The position numbers and the translations under genes were made by a program. This document shows positions 26,206 to 33,997 of a stretch of DNA of 45,000 nucleotides, one piece after another (position 1 is the stretch's first letter; each line of letters starts with the position of its first letter). The notes under the pieces were generated by a model. That model had not been told where the DNA came from and ran no database searches. It saw nothing but the letters and a program-made list of their open reading frames with translations. The DNA is from Pseudomonadota bacterium (GTDB taxonomy: Bacteria > Pseudomonadota > Gammaproteobacteria > Steroidobacterales > Steroidobacteraceae), in assembly GCA_016720075.1 (NCBI GenBank), contig JADJXW010000009.1, positions 1-45,000 of the forward strand, given 5' to 3'.

Positions 26206-26214
26206 GGCCACGTC

Positions 26215-26241
26215 GGCCCGCAGGCATCAAGCCTGCGGGCC
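26215..26241. terminator. Strong bidirectional hairpin between convergent genes
   Basis: GGCCCGCAGGC (26215-26225) and GCCTGCGGGCC (26231-26241) form an 11-base perfect stem with a 5-base loop. It sits between the lipoprotein stop and the AraC gene and overlaps the last AraC codons. No T-run exists on either side, so its terminator strength is uncertain. Confidence 0.6.
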
Positions 26242-27129
26242 ACGCGCGCGAAATGCCCGCGGCGAAATGCCCGCCCTGCGCGTGAAGAAGCGCGTGAAAT
26301 ACGCGGCATCATCGAAACCCAGCTCATAGGCGATCTCGCTGACCGGCCGCGCCGTGTAGTAGAGCTGGCGCTTGGCTTCCAGCAGCAGCCGCGCATGCAC
26401 CAGGTGGATGGGCGGCTGGCCGGTAGCCTTCAGGCAGGCATTGCGCAGGCTGGATTCGGACACCTGCAGGCTCTTCGCATATTCCGGGATCGATCGATTG
26501 TCACGGAATCCGGATTCGATCGCGGCGCGAAAACGCGCCACCAGTTGCCGATGCCTGCCGAGCGGGGTATCGACCGCCCGCTCGGTGGCGCTGGTCAGTC
26601 CCAGCACCCGAGCGAGCAGCAGCGCAAGGCAGCCCTCCAGCGCAAGGCCTCGGGCCGCGGCACCCTGTGCATGTTCCCGGGCCAGCAGGCGGGCAGTGCG
26701 CAGCAGCTCTGCGGTGGCTGCCGATCCGGCCTGCAGTTCCAGTGTGAACGGATCCTTGAAGAGCACTGTGAGGGCGGGCTCGCGGCGCGCCAGCTCCTGC
26801 AGCAGCTCGTCGGCGATCGTCACCACGCTGCCCAGGGTGCCGGGCTCGAACTCGAAGCCATGCACCGTGCCCGCCGGGACGATGCACAGCGCCGGCGGGC
26901 TGAAATGGGACACGCTGCTTTCGGCCACGGCAACCCCGCGCCCTTTAAGCACCAGCACCAGCTGGTGCAGCGCGCGGTGCCGGTGGGCATCGATCTTCCA
27001 GCGATGCCGGCTGCTGCGCTGCTCGATGGATTCCACATGCAGCGTGCGCTCGTCGTGCGCCCGCGCCGCCTCGCCGTAGAGGAAATAGCTGGGAATGCGT
27101 TGCTGCGCGGCTCTTCGCACGCTCTTCAC
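26227..27129 (-). CDS. AraC-family regulator, PobR-like
   Basis: Transcription factor of about 300 residues, divergent from pobA. The N-terminus (IPSYFLYGE, LHVESIEQRSSRHRWKIDAH and HRHRALHQLVLVLKG) is the cupin effector domain seen in AraC-type PobR activators of 4-hydroxybenzoate genes. The C-terminus has two helix-turn-helices: SIPEYAKSLQVSESSLRNAC and PVSEIAYELGFDDAAYFTRF, then RRAGISPRAFR. The longest open frame starts at 27228 inside pobA; GTG at 27129 (or 27120) leaves room for the divergent promoter and matches family length. It likely activates pobA with 4-hydroxybenzoate or a related acid as effector. A role on the nearby esterase genes is possible. Confidence 0.85.
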   Translation of the reverse strand: MKSVRRAAQQRIPSYFLYGEAARAHDERTLHVESIEQRSSRHRWKIDAHRHRALHQLVLVLKGRGVAVAESSVSHFSPPALCIVPAGTVHGFEFEPGTLGSVVTIADELLQELARREPALTVLFKDPFTLELQAGSAATAELLRTARLLAREHAQGAAARGLALEGCLALLLARVLGLTSATERAVDTPLGRHRQLVARFRAAIESGFRDNRSIPEYAKSLQVSESSLRNACLKATGQPPIHLVHARLLLEAKRQLYYTARPVSEIAYELGFDDAAYFTRFFTRRAGISPRAFRARGPQA

Positions 27130-27205
27130 CCGACCTGAGAAAAGTCCAAGTATCCGCCGGATGATTCCTGTTGGAAAGCCGCCGGAGGGCACAGAATCGC
27201 CGCCC
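27130..27205. promoter_or_regulatory. Divergent control region between the AraC gene and pobA
   Basis: A 76-base divergent gap that must hold both promoters and the regulator's site. A short palindrome TCCGCCGGA lies near 27153, and GCCGGAGGG before the pobA ATG contains its GGAGG ribosome-binding site. No clean -10/-35 pair was found. Confidence 0.4.
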
Positions 27206-28390
27206 ATGCGTACACAGGTAGCCATCATCGGTGCGGGGCCCTCGGGGCTTCTGCTGGGTCAGCTTCTCCACCGGGCCGGCATCGACGCCGTGGTCATCGA
27301 GCGCCAGACGCCCGACTATGTGCTGGGGCGCATCCGCGCCGGCGTGCTGGAGCAGGTGGCCGTGGACCTGCTGGATGAGGCCGGCGTTGGCGATCGCATG
27401 CATCGCGAAGGGCTGGTGCATGAAGGCTTCGAGATGCTGGTGCAGGGCAGGCGTCACCGCATCGACATGCACCTGCTCACGGGCGGCAAGAGCGTGCTGG
27501 TCTATGGCCAGACGGAACTCACCCGCGACCTGATGGACGCGCGCAGCGCGCTGGGGCTCGCCACCGTCTACGAGGCCAGCGACGTGACCATTGGCGGCTT
27601 CGATGGCGCAAAGCCGTTTGTCACCTGGAAGCAGGGTGGCAGGGAGCAGCGGCTGGATTGCGATTTCATCGCCGGCTGCGATGGCTTCCATGGCGTGTGC
27701 CGGGCCAGTGTTCCGAAGAGCGCCATCCGCGAGTACGAGAAGGTGTATCCCTTCGGCTGGCTGGGGCTGCTTTCCGAAACCCCGCCGGTCAACGAGGAAC
27801 TGATCTACGCCAACAGCGAGCGCGGCTTCGCGCTGTGCTCCATGCGCAGCATGACCCGCAGCCGCTACTACCTGCAGGTGCCGCTCACCGACAAGGTGGA
27901 GAGCTGGAGCGACGAGGCCTTCTGGCAGGAACTGCGGCTGCGGCTCGATGCCGAGGCGCGCGAGAAGCTGGTCACCGGTCCTTCAATCGAGAAGAGCATC
28001 GCGCCGCTGCGCAGCTTCGTGGCCGAACCGCTGCGCTTCGGGCGCCTGTTCCTGGCCGGGGACGCCGGGCACATCGTGCCGCCGACGGGCGCCAAGGGGC
28101 TTAACCTCGCCGCCACCGACGTGAAGTACCTCGCCACGGCGTTCATCGAGTACTTCACCGAGCGCAGCGAGGCTGGCATCGATCACTACTCCGCGCGTTG
28201 CCTGCGTCGCATCTGGCGCGCGGAGCGGTTCTCGTGGTGGTTCACCAACCTGATGCACCAGTTCCCCGACGAGGGGCCCATCGCCGCCAGGTTCCAGCAG
28301 GCCGAACTCGACTACCTGCTGAACTCCGAGGCCGCCCGCCGCACCATCGCCGAGAACTACGTGGGACTGCCGCTGACCTTCGGGGAATGA
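27206..28390 (+). CDS. pobA: 4-hydroxybenzoate 3-monooxygenase
   Basis: FAD-dependent hydroxylase that turns 4-hydroxybenzoate into protocatechuate using NADPH and O2. It has 394 residues, the same length as the Pseudomonas enzyme, and the residue numbers line up. GAGPSGLLLGQLLHRAG is the FAD dinucleotide site, IERQ ends the second strand, and DFIAGCDGFHGVCR is the DG motif. The substrate residues fall in LIYANSERGFALCSMRSMTR (Tyr201, Ser212, Arg214) and RYYLQV (Tyr222). Pro293 lies in IVPPTGAKGLNLAATDV, and Tyr385 in AENYVGLPL. FLAGDAGH is the second FAD motif. All catalytic residues are present, so it looks active. Control is most likely by the divergent AraC protein. Confidence 0.96.
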   Translation: MRTQVAIIGAGPSGLLLGQLLHRAGIDAVVIERQTPDYVLGRIRAGVLEQVAVDLLDEAGVGDRMHREGLVHEGFEMLVQGRRHRIDMHLLTGGKSVLVYGQTELTRDLMDARSALGLATVYEASDVTIGGFDGAKPFVTWKQGGREQRLDCDFIAGCDGFHGVCRASVPKSAIREYEKVYPFGWLGLLSETPPVNEELIYANSERGFALCSMRSMTRSRYYLQVPLTDKVESWSDEAFWQELRLRLDAEAREKLVTGPSIEKSIAPLRSFVAEPLRFGRLFLAGDAGHIVPPTGAKGLNLAATDVKYLATAFIEYFTERSEAGIDHYSARCLRRIWRAERFSWWFTNLMHQFPDEGPIAARFQQAELDYLLNSEAARRTIAENYVGLPLTFGE

Positions 28391-28404
28391 TCAGCGGGCG
28401 CCGG

Positions 28405-29364
28405 TCAGTTCGTCCAGGGTGAGGGCATGTTGTAGGGCACGGTGATGAACACCGCCTCGATCTGCTGGATCTTGCCGCCCCGGATCTTGAACGCCTCCAG
28501 CAGCACGAACGAATGCGGCCGGCGGAAGATCGGTGACTTGGTGGTGCCGTCGGTGAGCTTGAAGTCGCCCAGGCGGCCCTCGTGGTCGATGAACCCGCCC
28601 GCCAGCACGATGCCGCGCTCCTCGTCGACCGCAAGATACCGACGATCCCGCAGCCGGTCGTCGTAGCGGTATTGCCCCAGCCGGAACTGGTCGGCGCATC
28701 CCCACTTGGAGATCGGATCGAGCACGGCGTGCACGTTGTTCGTCGACTGCATGCCGTCTTCGCGGCGGTTGCAGTCATCGGCGAACTCGGTGCGCAGCGT
28801 GCCATCGTTGAGCTGCAGCGTGTCGAAGTAGCCATCGGCAAGATCAATCATCTTCTGCCGCGGCGAGCGCAGCGCGGGAGCGAGGACCTCATCCCAGACA
28901 GGCAGCGGCTTGATGTCGGCCGTGACGAAGGGAATGCCGGCGTCCGAAGGGCGCACGACAATGGTTTCCACCTCTGCGATGGTGCCATCCACTACCTTCA
29001 GCCGCGTGGCATAGGGCGAGCGCTCGGTGGTTTCCTGCACCACGCCGAAGATGGCAACGGAGCCGGTCTGCGGATCGGCAAGGCGCATCTCGTAGGCGTC
29101 GAGCGCGGTGATGGTGCCCCACAGTCCATCGCCCACGCGCAGTTCCACGTTGTTTTCCGTGTTCTTCACGCGCGCGGCCCAGGCCACCTTGCGGGTGTCC
29201 CGCGCCTTGAGGCCCGCCAGGTACTGGTCGAGCACGCGGTACAGGCAGGCGCGATCGCAGTCGGGTGTTGCGCGCATCACCGGTTCGGCGGCCGATGCGG
29301 TGATGGAAGTGGCAAGCGTCGAGGCGGCTAGCGCCCCCAGGATCAATGTTCTGATGAGTCGCAT
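28405..29364 (-). CDS. Exported protein of unknown function, SnoaL/NTF2-like in part
   Basis: Protein of 319 residues with a signal peptide (MRLIRTLILGALAASTLATS, cleavage near ASA-AEP). CDRACLYRVLDQYLAGLKAR then VKNTENNVELRVGDGLWGTI, and a later GSVAIFGVVQE with VDGTIAEVETIVVRP, resemble the cone-shaped SnoaL/NTF2 fold. The second half, including DGMQSTNNVHAVLD, GCADQFRLGQYRYDD and FKIRGGKIQQIEAVFITVPY, looks like a second copy of that fold. Members of such families bind or isomerise small aromatic compounds, but no catalytic residues can be named here. ATG 29364 is preferred because the signal starts there. It lies 2 bases after the stop of the upstream lipoprotein gene, so the two form an operon. 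Confidence 0.7.
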   Translation of the reverse strand: MRLIRTLILGALAASTLATSITASAAEPVMRATPDCDRACLYRVLDQYLAGLKARDTRKVAWAARVKNTENNVELRVGDGLWGTITALDAYEMRLADPQTGSVAIFGVVQETTERSPYATRLKVVDGTIAEVETIVVRPSDAGIPFVTADIKPLPVWDEVLAPALRSPRQKMIDLADGYFDTLQLNDGTLRTEFADDCNRREDGMQSTNNVHAVLDPISKWGCADQFRLGQYRYDDRLRDRRYLAVDEERGIVLAGGFIDHEGRLGDFKLTDGTTKSPIFRRPHSFVLLEAFKIRGGKIQQIEAVFITVPYNMPSPWTN

Positions 29365-29366
29365 GG

Positions 29367-30071
29367 TTACTTCCCGGTGACCGGATTCTTGTAGTGGTAG
29401 GGCGGCACGAACACTTCGGGGAACGCGCCGTATTTCACGGTGGTTTCCTTGTCCGGCGCGAGGCCTTCCAGGTGCTTCGGCAGCTCGACGGCGCCCTTGT
29501 TCCAGCCCTTGTCGAATTCCACGTAGAACGTGATGAAGGCGTGCAGCTTGTTGATCTTCCACACGCCGTTGTCCCGGACGTATTCGTTTTCGTAGGTGGC
29601 CTCACCCCAGCGGGCTTCCTTGCCGAGCTGGCCCACCTGCATGAACGAGCGCCAGCGAGCCTTGGCGCTGTTGCCGTCCTCGGCCACGTGGATGACCGGC
29701 TGGAGCTGCATGTGGTTGAACAGCCGGCCGTACTCCAGCTTGCCAAGCTGGTGCAGGTATTCGCGGATGCGGACCTGGCCGGAGAACAGGCCACGGCCGG
29801 CGATCTCCAGCGTGGCCTCGGGCGCAAACAGGTCCGCGGCATCATCCCAGCGGGACTTGTCCACGTAGTACCCATATGTAGACTGCAGGTTGGCGATGTC
29901 GATGTAGTCCTGCGCTCGGTTCGCCTGTTGCTTCAGCGTGGCGACTTCGGCCTGCAGCGCGGTGAACTGGGTCTGGGTGGAATTACCGGACGGCGAACAC
30001 CCGGCGAGGGCCATTGCGATCAGCGTGGCGATGCCGATCGTGCTGGCGGCATGCAGTGGTTGTTTGGTCAA
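29367..30071 (-). CDS. SnoaL-like (NTF2-fold) lipoprotein
   Basis: Protein of 234 residues. The N-terminus (TLIAMALAGC) is a lipobox with Cys near residue 25, so it is likely anchored to a membrane. A short coiled-coil-like stretch (QFTALQAEVATLKQQANRAQ) follows. A SnoaL_4-type domain comes after: IANLQSTYGYYVDKSRWDDA, ADLFAPEATLEIAG, EYLHQLGKLEYGRLFNHMQL and RDNGVWKINKLHAF. The Tyr/His/Asp-lined cavity of that fold often handles ring compounds, as in dehydratases and cyclases. The ribosome-binding site GGGGAGA precedes ATG 30071. It probably acts in the periplasm with the next gene. Confidence 0.78.
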   Translation of the reverse strand: MTKQPLHAASTIGIATLIAMALAGCSPSGNSTQTQFTALQAEVATLKQQANRAQDYIDIANLQSTYGYYVDKSRWDDAADLFAPEATLEIAGRGLFSGQVRIREYLHQLGKLEYGRLFNHMQLQPVIHVAEDGNSAKARWRSFMQVGQLGKEARWGEATYENEYVRDNGVWKINKLHAFITFYVEFDKGWNKGAVELPKHLEGLAPDKETTVKYGAFPEVFVPPYHYKNPVTGK

Positions 30072-30121
30072 GAATCTCTCCCCTTTGCTTTAAATGCGTC
30101 CGGCAATCTATGGTCCAATGG

Positions 30122-30153
30122 CGCGCCCTGGCGGGCAGTGTCTACCAGGCGCG
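30122..30153. promoter_or_regulatory. Imperfect inverted repeat upstream of the esterase fusion gene
   Basis: CGCGCCCTGG (30122-30131) and CCAGGCGCG (30145-30153) pair with one bulged C around a 13-base loop. It lies in the divergent gap between the lipoprotein and the fusion gene, 24 bases before the ATG. It may be a MarR-type binding site or a leader hairpin. Confidence 0.35.
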
Positions 30154-30176
30154 AAAAATACAGAAGAGGGGCGCAT

Positions 30177-31853
30177 ATGATCAGTGGCATTCGGCGTATT
30201 GCATCCGCAGCTATTTTCTCTCTTGGTGCGGCACTGGCCTTCGGGCAGGGCGCTGCGCCGCCCGGCACCGCGGCGGCCCAGGTGCCTTCAGCGGTGGCCA
30301 TCGCCCGTCCGAGCGAGGCGGAAGTCGAGGCCGTGCGGCGCAGTTTTGCCGACTACCGCGCCAAGGCCGATACGACCACTACGGCGCTGCTGCAGAAATA
30401 CCCCAACCTGCTCGAGGTGCGGCCGCCCGTTCCGAACACGGCCCTCATCCCATTCCTGGCGCCTCAGTTCCAGGCCAAGCACGAAGCCAATCTCGCCGTG
30501 GCGAAGCAGGGCGATGCCGAGCTGCTGCTGGTCGGGGATTCCATCACCGATTTCTGGCGTAACGAGCAGGGGCCGTTTGCCGGCAAGTCGGTGCTGGAAA
30601 AATACTTCGGCAAGTGGAAGGTGGCCAATTTCGGCATCGCCGGGGACACCACGCAGGGCGTGCTCTACCGGCTGCAGCACGGCGAGGGGCAGGGCCTGAA
30701 GCCCCGCGCCATCATGGTGATGATCGGCACCAACAACACCGCCCGCAACAGCGCGGCGGAAATCGCCGAGGGCATCGGCGCCGTGGTGCTGCAGCTGCAG
30801 AAGGATTTTCCGGAAGCGAAGATCCTGCTGCTGGGTGTTTTCCCCCGTGGACGACCGAATGATCCGGTTCGCGGCACCATCGCCGAGATCAACCGCACGA
30901 TCGGTCGGCTCGAGGACAACCGCACGGTTTTCTTCCTGGACATCGGCCGGGTGTTCCTTGATGGGGGTGGCGTGATTTCCACCGACATCATGAGCGACGG
31001 CCTGCACCCATCGACCAAGGGGTATGAGTTGTGGGCTCGCGCGGTGATCTCGCCGATCACTGCGCTGATGGAGGGCCGCGCGCCGCTGGATGCCAGCCGC
31101 CGTGGTCCGGTGTTCCCGGTGGATCCGCGCGTGCAGGAAAGGACCTATCACTTCGCGGATACCAACGAAGCATTGCCATATGCGCTGTTCGTCTCGTCGA
31201 AGGTGAACAAGAACCAGAAGGCCCCGCTCATCCTCATGCTGCACGGCCTGGGGGTAAACCACCTGTTCATGCCGCGGGAACCGGCGCTGGAACTGGCCGA
31301 GCAGGGCGGCTACATCCTGGCTGCGCCCATGGGGTTCAACATCCGGGGCTGGTATGGCGCGCCGGTGCAGCTGCGCGGGCCGCCGGGTGGCGCGCCGCCG
31401 CAGGGGGCGCCTTCCGCCGATCCAACCAACCTGCGCGAGCTCAGCGAGAAGGATGCGATGAATGTGCTGGCGCTGGTGCGCAAGGAATTCAACATCGACA
31501 GCCGACGCATCTACCTGATGGGGCATTCCATGGGGGGCGCCGGCACGCTGCACCTGGCTACCAAGTATCCGCGCGTCTGGGCGGCCGTGGCGGCGATGGC
31601 ACCGGCGGCGTTCGGCATGGATCCCCAGACGGTCGCCAAGGCGCCGAAGACGCCGTTCCTGCTGGTTCATGGTGGCAAGGACACGCTGGTGCCTGCCTCG
31701 ATCTCGCAGGGCTATGCCGAGGCGCTTAAGTCCCATCGCATGACGTACGAGTACGAGGCGCTGGCCGATGCCGATCACGGCAGCGTGATCCCCGCGGGCA
31801 TGCCGAAGGTGTTTGCATTCTTCGACAGGTACGCAAAGGGCGGGACGCGTTAG
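30177..31853 (+). CDS. Two-enzyme exported esterase: SGNH hydrolase fused to alpha/beta-hydrolase
   Basis: Protein of 558 residues with a signal peptide (about 1-23). The first enzyme (about 80-300) is an SGNH/GDSL hydrolase: LLVGDSITDFW (Ser122), FGIAGDTTQG (block II Gly), MIGTNNTARN (block III Asn) and SDGLHPS (Asp274, His277). After a linker near 305-325, the second (about 325-555) is a PHB-depolymerase/feruloyl-esterase-like alpha/beta-hydrolase: ILMLHGLGVN, GHSMGGAGT (Ser451), LVHGGKDTLVP (Asp502) and DADHGSV (His534). Both triads look complete. The pairing suggests joint removal of acetyl and aromatic acyl groups from a plant polymer, by analogy with multidomain esterases. RBS AGAGGGG precedes ATG 30177. 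Confidence 0.85.
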   Translation: MISGIRRIASAAIFSLGAALAFGQGAAPPGTAAAQVPSAVAIARPSEAEVEAVRRSFADYRAKADTTTTALLQKYPNLLEVRPPVPNTALIPFLAPQFQAKHEANLAVAKQGDAELLLVGDSITDFWRNEQGPFAGKSVLEKYFGKWKVANFGIAGDTTQGVLYRLQHGEGQGLKPRAIMVMIGTNNTARNSAAEIAEGIGAVVLQLQKDFPEAKILLLGVFPRGRPNDPVRGTIAEINRTIGRLEDNRTVFFLDIGRVFLDGGGVISTDIMSDGLHPSTKGYELWARAVISPITALMEGRAPLDASRRGPVFPVDPRVQERTYHFADTNEALPYALFVSSKVNKNQKAPLILMLHGLGVNHLFMPREPALELAEQGGYILAAPMGFNIRGWYGAPVQLRGPPGGAPPQGAPSADPTNLRELSEKDAMNVLALVRKEFNIDSRRIYLMGHSMGGAGTLHLATKYPRVWAAVAAMAPAAFGMDPQTVAKAPKTPFLLVHGGKDTLVPASISQGYAEALKSHRMTYEYEALADADHGSVIPAGMPKVFAFFDRYAKGGTR

Positions 31854-31899
31854 ATGGCTCCGAACCGCTGCGGACTTCCCGAGTCCCTCGGCGAAGTCC

Positions 31900-32364
31900 G
31901 TGGCTCGAACACCTGCTCCCGATCTCCAATACTCAGGCCTGGACGAGCTGCTCGGGTACCGCCTGCGGCGGGCGCAGAGCGCCGTGCATCGGGATTACAA
32001 CGCCGCCTTCGATGACCTGAAGCTCACGCAGAAGCAGACCGGCGTCATGTGGCTGGTGCTGTGCAATCCGGGCGTTGCGCAGGGCGCGATCGGCGCGGCG
32101 CTCGGCATGGATCGGGCCACGATGATGGTGATTGTCGATCGACTGGAAGCCCGGGGGCTGCTGCAGCGGGTCCGCTCGCGCAAGGACGCGCGCCAGCGCG
32201 AGCTGGTGGCGACGCCGGAAGGCCAACGCCTGATGAAGAAGGTTCACACCCGCACGATCGCCCACGAAAAGCGGCTGAAGCAGCTTTTCACGGGCACGGA
32301 ACTGCGAACGTTCGAGCGCCTGCTGCAGAAGCTGCAGAGTCTCGAGGATACCGTCGAAGAGTAG
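31900..32364 (+). CDS. MarR-family transcriptional regulator
   Basis: Winged-helix regulator of about 154 residues. It shows LDELLGYRLRRAQSAVHRDY (dimer helix), LTQKQTGVMWLVLCNPGVAQ, the recognition helix MDRATMMVIVDRLEARGLLQ and the wing RVRSRKDARQRELVATPEG. MarR proteins in aromatic-acid loci often respond to hydroxycinnamoyl-CoA, salicylate-like or ferulate-related ligands, and usually repress. It follows the fusion esterase on the same strand. GTG 31900 is the best start; the open frame continues upstream into the previous gene (ATG 31813), so the first residues are uncertain. The likely targets are the flanking esterase genes. Confidence 0.82.
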   Translation: MARTPAPDLQYSGLDELLGYRLRRAQSAVHRDYNAAFDDLKLTQKQTGVMWLVLCNPGVAQGAIGAALGMDRATMMVIVDRLEARGLLQRVRSRKDARQRELVATPEGQRLMKKVHTRTIAHEKRLKQLFTGTELRTFERLLQKLQSLEDTVEE

Positions 32365-32383
32365 ATGCACCCGAGGGGGAGTG

Positions 32384-33997
32384 ATGACGCGCAAGGGCTT
32401 TTTCCTGATGGGCGTCGGGATCGCACTGGTCCCCGCCGTTGCAATACTGGCCGCCGAACCCGCAGCACCTGCTGGTTCCCCCGAGCAGCGATGCGCTGCG
32501 CTGTCCGGTCTGTCCGGCCCCGGGTACGAAGTGGTCACCGCGCAGTGGAATGCCGCCTCGAGGCTCGAGGGTCGCAATGGCGCTCCTGCCACGGAGCTGC
32601 CGGCACATTGCCTGTTCCGCGTCACCATCGGTGCGCGGGAATCCGGCATTCCCGACATGAAGTTTGGCACCGGCATCGAACTGCGGCTGCCCGCCAGCTG
32701 GAACCAGCGGTTGCTGTTCCAGGGCGGAGGAGGCCTCAATGGCGTGCTGTTGCCCGCCATCGGCAGCGTGGCGGGTTTCGCCCCGGCGCTGGCGCGGGGA
32801 TTTGCGGTGGTGTCCACCGACAGCGGCCATCAGGGCCGCAACTCGATCGACACGCGCTTCGCCGTGGACCAGCAGGCCAAGCTGGATTTCGCGTACCAGT
32901 CGCTCGAGACAACCACGCAAGAGGCCAAGGGCCTGCTGCAGCGCTTCTATGGGCGCAAGCCTGAATATTCATATTTCATGGGCTGCTCCACCGGTGGTCG
33001 CGAGGCCATGATGGTCGCGCAGCGCCTGCCGATGGAGTTCGATGGGGTGGTGTCGGGCAATGCATCTTTCAACCTCACGCGCATTGCGGCCAATCAGGTG
33101 TTCAGCCTGCAGACCGTCAATCGCATCGCGCCGCGCGATGCGCAGGGCAAGCCCCTGCTGCACGAAGCCTTTACCGATGCGCAGCTGAAGGGGATCTCCG
33201 AGGCCGTGCTGCAGCAGTGCGATGAGCTCGATGGCCTGCGCGACGGGATGATCAACGATTTCAGGGCCTGCAGGTTCACGCCGCGCAGCCGCGTCTGCAA
33301 GGCGGGAAGCAAAGGGGATCCGGGCTGCCTGACGCAGAAGCAGGCCGAAGGTCTTGAAACCATATTCGCCGGTGCGCGCAACTCGCGCGGCGAATCCCTC
33401 TATGGACGCTATGCCTACGATACCGGGATTGCCGCGCCCGCCTGGCGATCGATGCACCTGGGGTCGGCCACCAGTCCGCCGGCCAATGCCACGCTGGGAC
33501 GCGACACGCTGCGCGAGTTTTCGCTGACGCCCGCCGATACGCAGCTGGATCCGCTGAAATTCGATTTCGACCGCGACATGGTGCGCACCACGGAAACGGC
33601 AGCCATCAATGATGCTGTGGCGACGCTGCTGACCAGCTTCGCCGGCCGCGGCTCGAAGATGATCGTCTACCACGGGCTGTCGGACCAGGCCATGGCCACC
33701 GGTGCGCTCACCGACTGGTTCGACAAACTCACGCCGCGCACGGCACAGGGGCCGGATCAATGGGCCCGGCTGTTCCTCATTCCAGGCATGTTGCATTGCG
33801 CCGGCGGGCAGGCCACCGACCAGTTCGACATGCTCACGGCCATCCAGGAGTGGGTGGAGCGGGGGCGCGCGCCGGACCGGATCATCGCCGCCGGCAGGGC
33901 CTTCCCCGATACCACGCGACCGCTGTGCCCGTATCCGAAGGTTGCACGCTACGACGGCGGAGATCAGAAGAGCGCGGCCAGTTTCTCCTGCCGCTGA
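32384..33997 (+). CDS. Tannase/feruloyl esterase family protein (exported), second copy
   Basis: Secreted esterase of 537 residues. Signal peptide about 1-24 (VAILAAEPA). The nucleophile loop is FMGCSTGGREAM (Cys201-Ser202), the acid is in YHGLSDQAM (Asp434) and the base in MLHCAGGQ (His471-Cys472); together they make the CS-D-HC pattern of the family. A calcium-site-like loop CDELDGLRDGMINDFRAC is present. It differs widely from the tannase at 17042, so the two are paralogues with probably different substrates rather than a recent duplication. ATG 32384 has a strong GAGGGGGA ribosome-binding site; GTG 32381 is an alternative. Its TGA directly meets the stop of the convergent gene (TGATCA). 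Confidence 0.92.
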   Translation: MTRKGFFLMGVGIALVPAVAILAAEPAAPAGSPEQRCAALSGLSGPGYEVVTAQWNAASRLEGRNGAPATELPAHCLFRVTIGARESGIPDMKFGTGIELRLPASWNQRLLFQGGGGLNGVLLPAIGSVAGFAPALARGFAVVSTDSGHQGRNSIDTRFAVDQQAKLDFAYQSLETTTQEAKGLLQRFYGRKPEYSYFMGCSTGGREAMMVAQRLPMEFDGVVSGNASFNLTRIAANQVFSLQTVNRIAPRDAQGKPLLHEAFTDAQLKGISEAVLQQCDELDGLRDGMINDFRACRFTPRSRVCKAGSKGDPGCLTQKQAEGLETIFAGARNSRGESLYGRYAYDTGIAAPAWRSMHLGSATSPPANATLGRDTLREFSLTPADTQLDPLKFDFDRDMVRTTETAAINDAVATLLTSFAGRGSKMIVYHGLSDQAMATGALTDWFDKLTPRTAQGPDQWARLFLIPGMLHCAGGQATDQFDMLTAIQEWVERGRAPDRIIAAGRAFPDTTRPLCPYPKVARYDGGDQKSAASFSCR

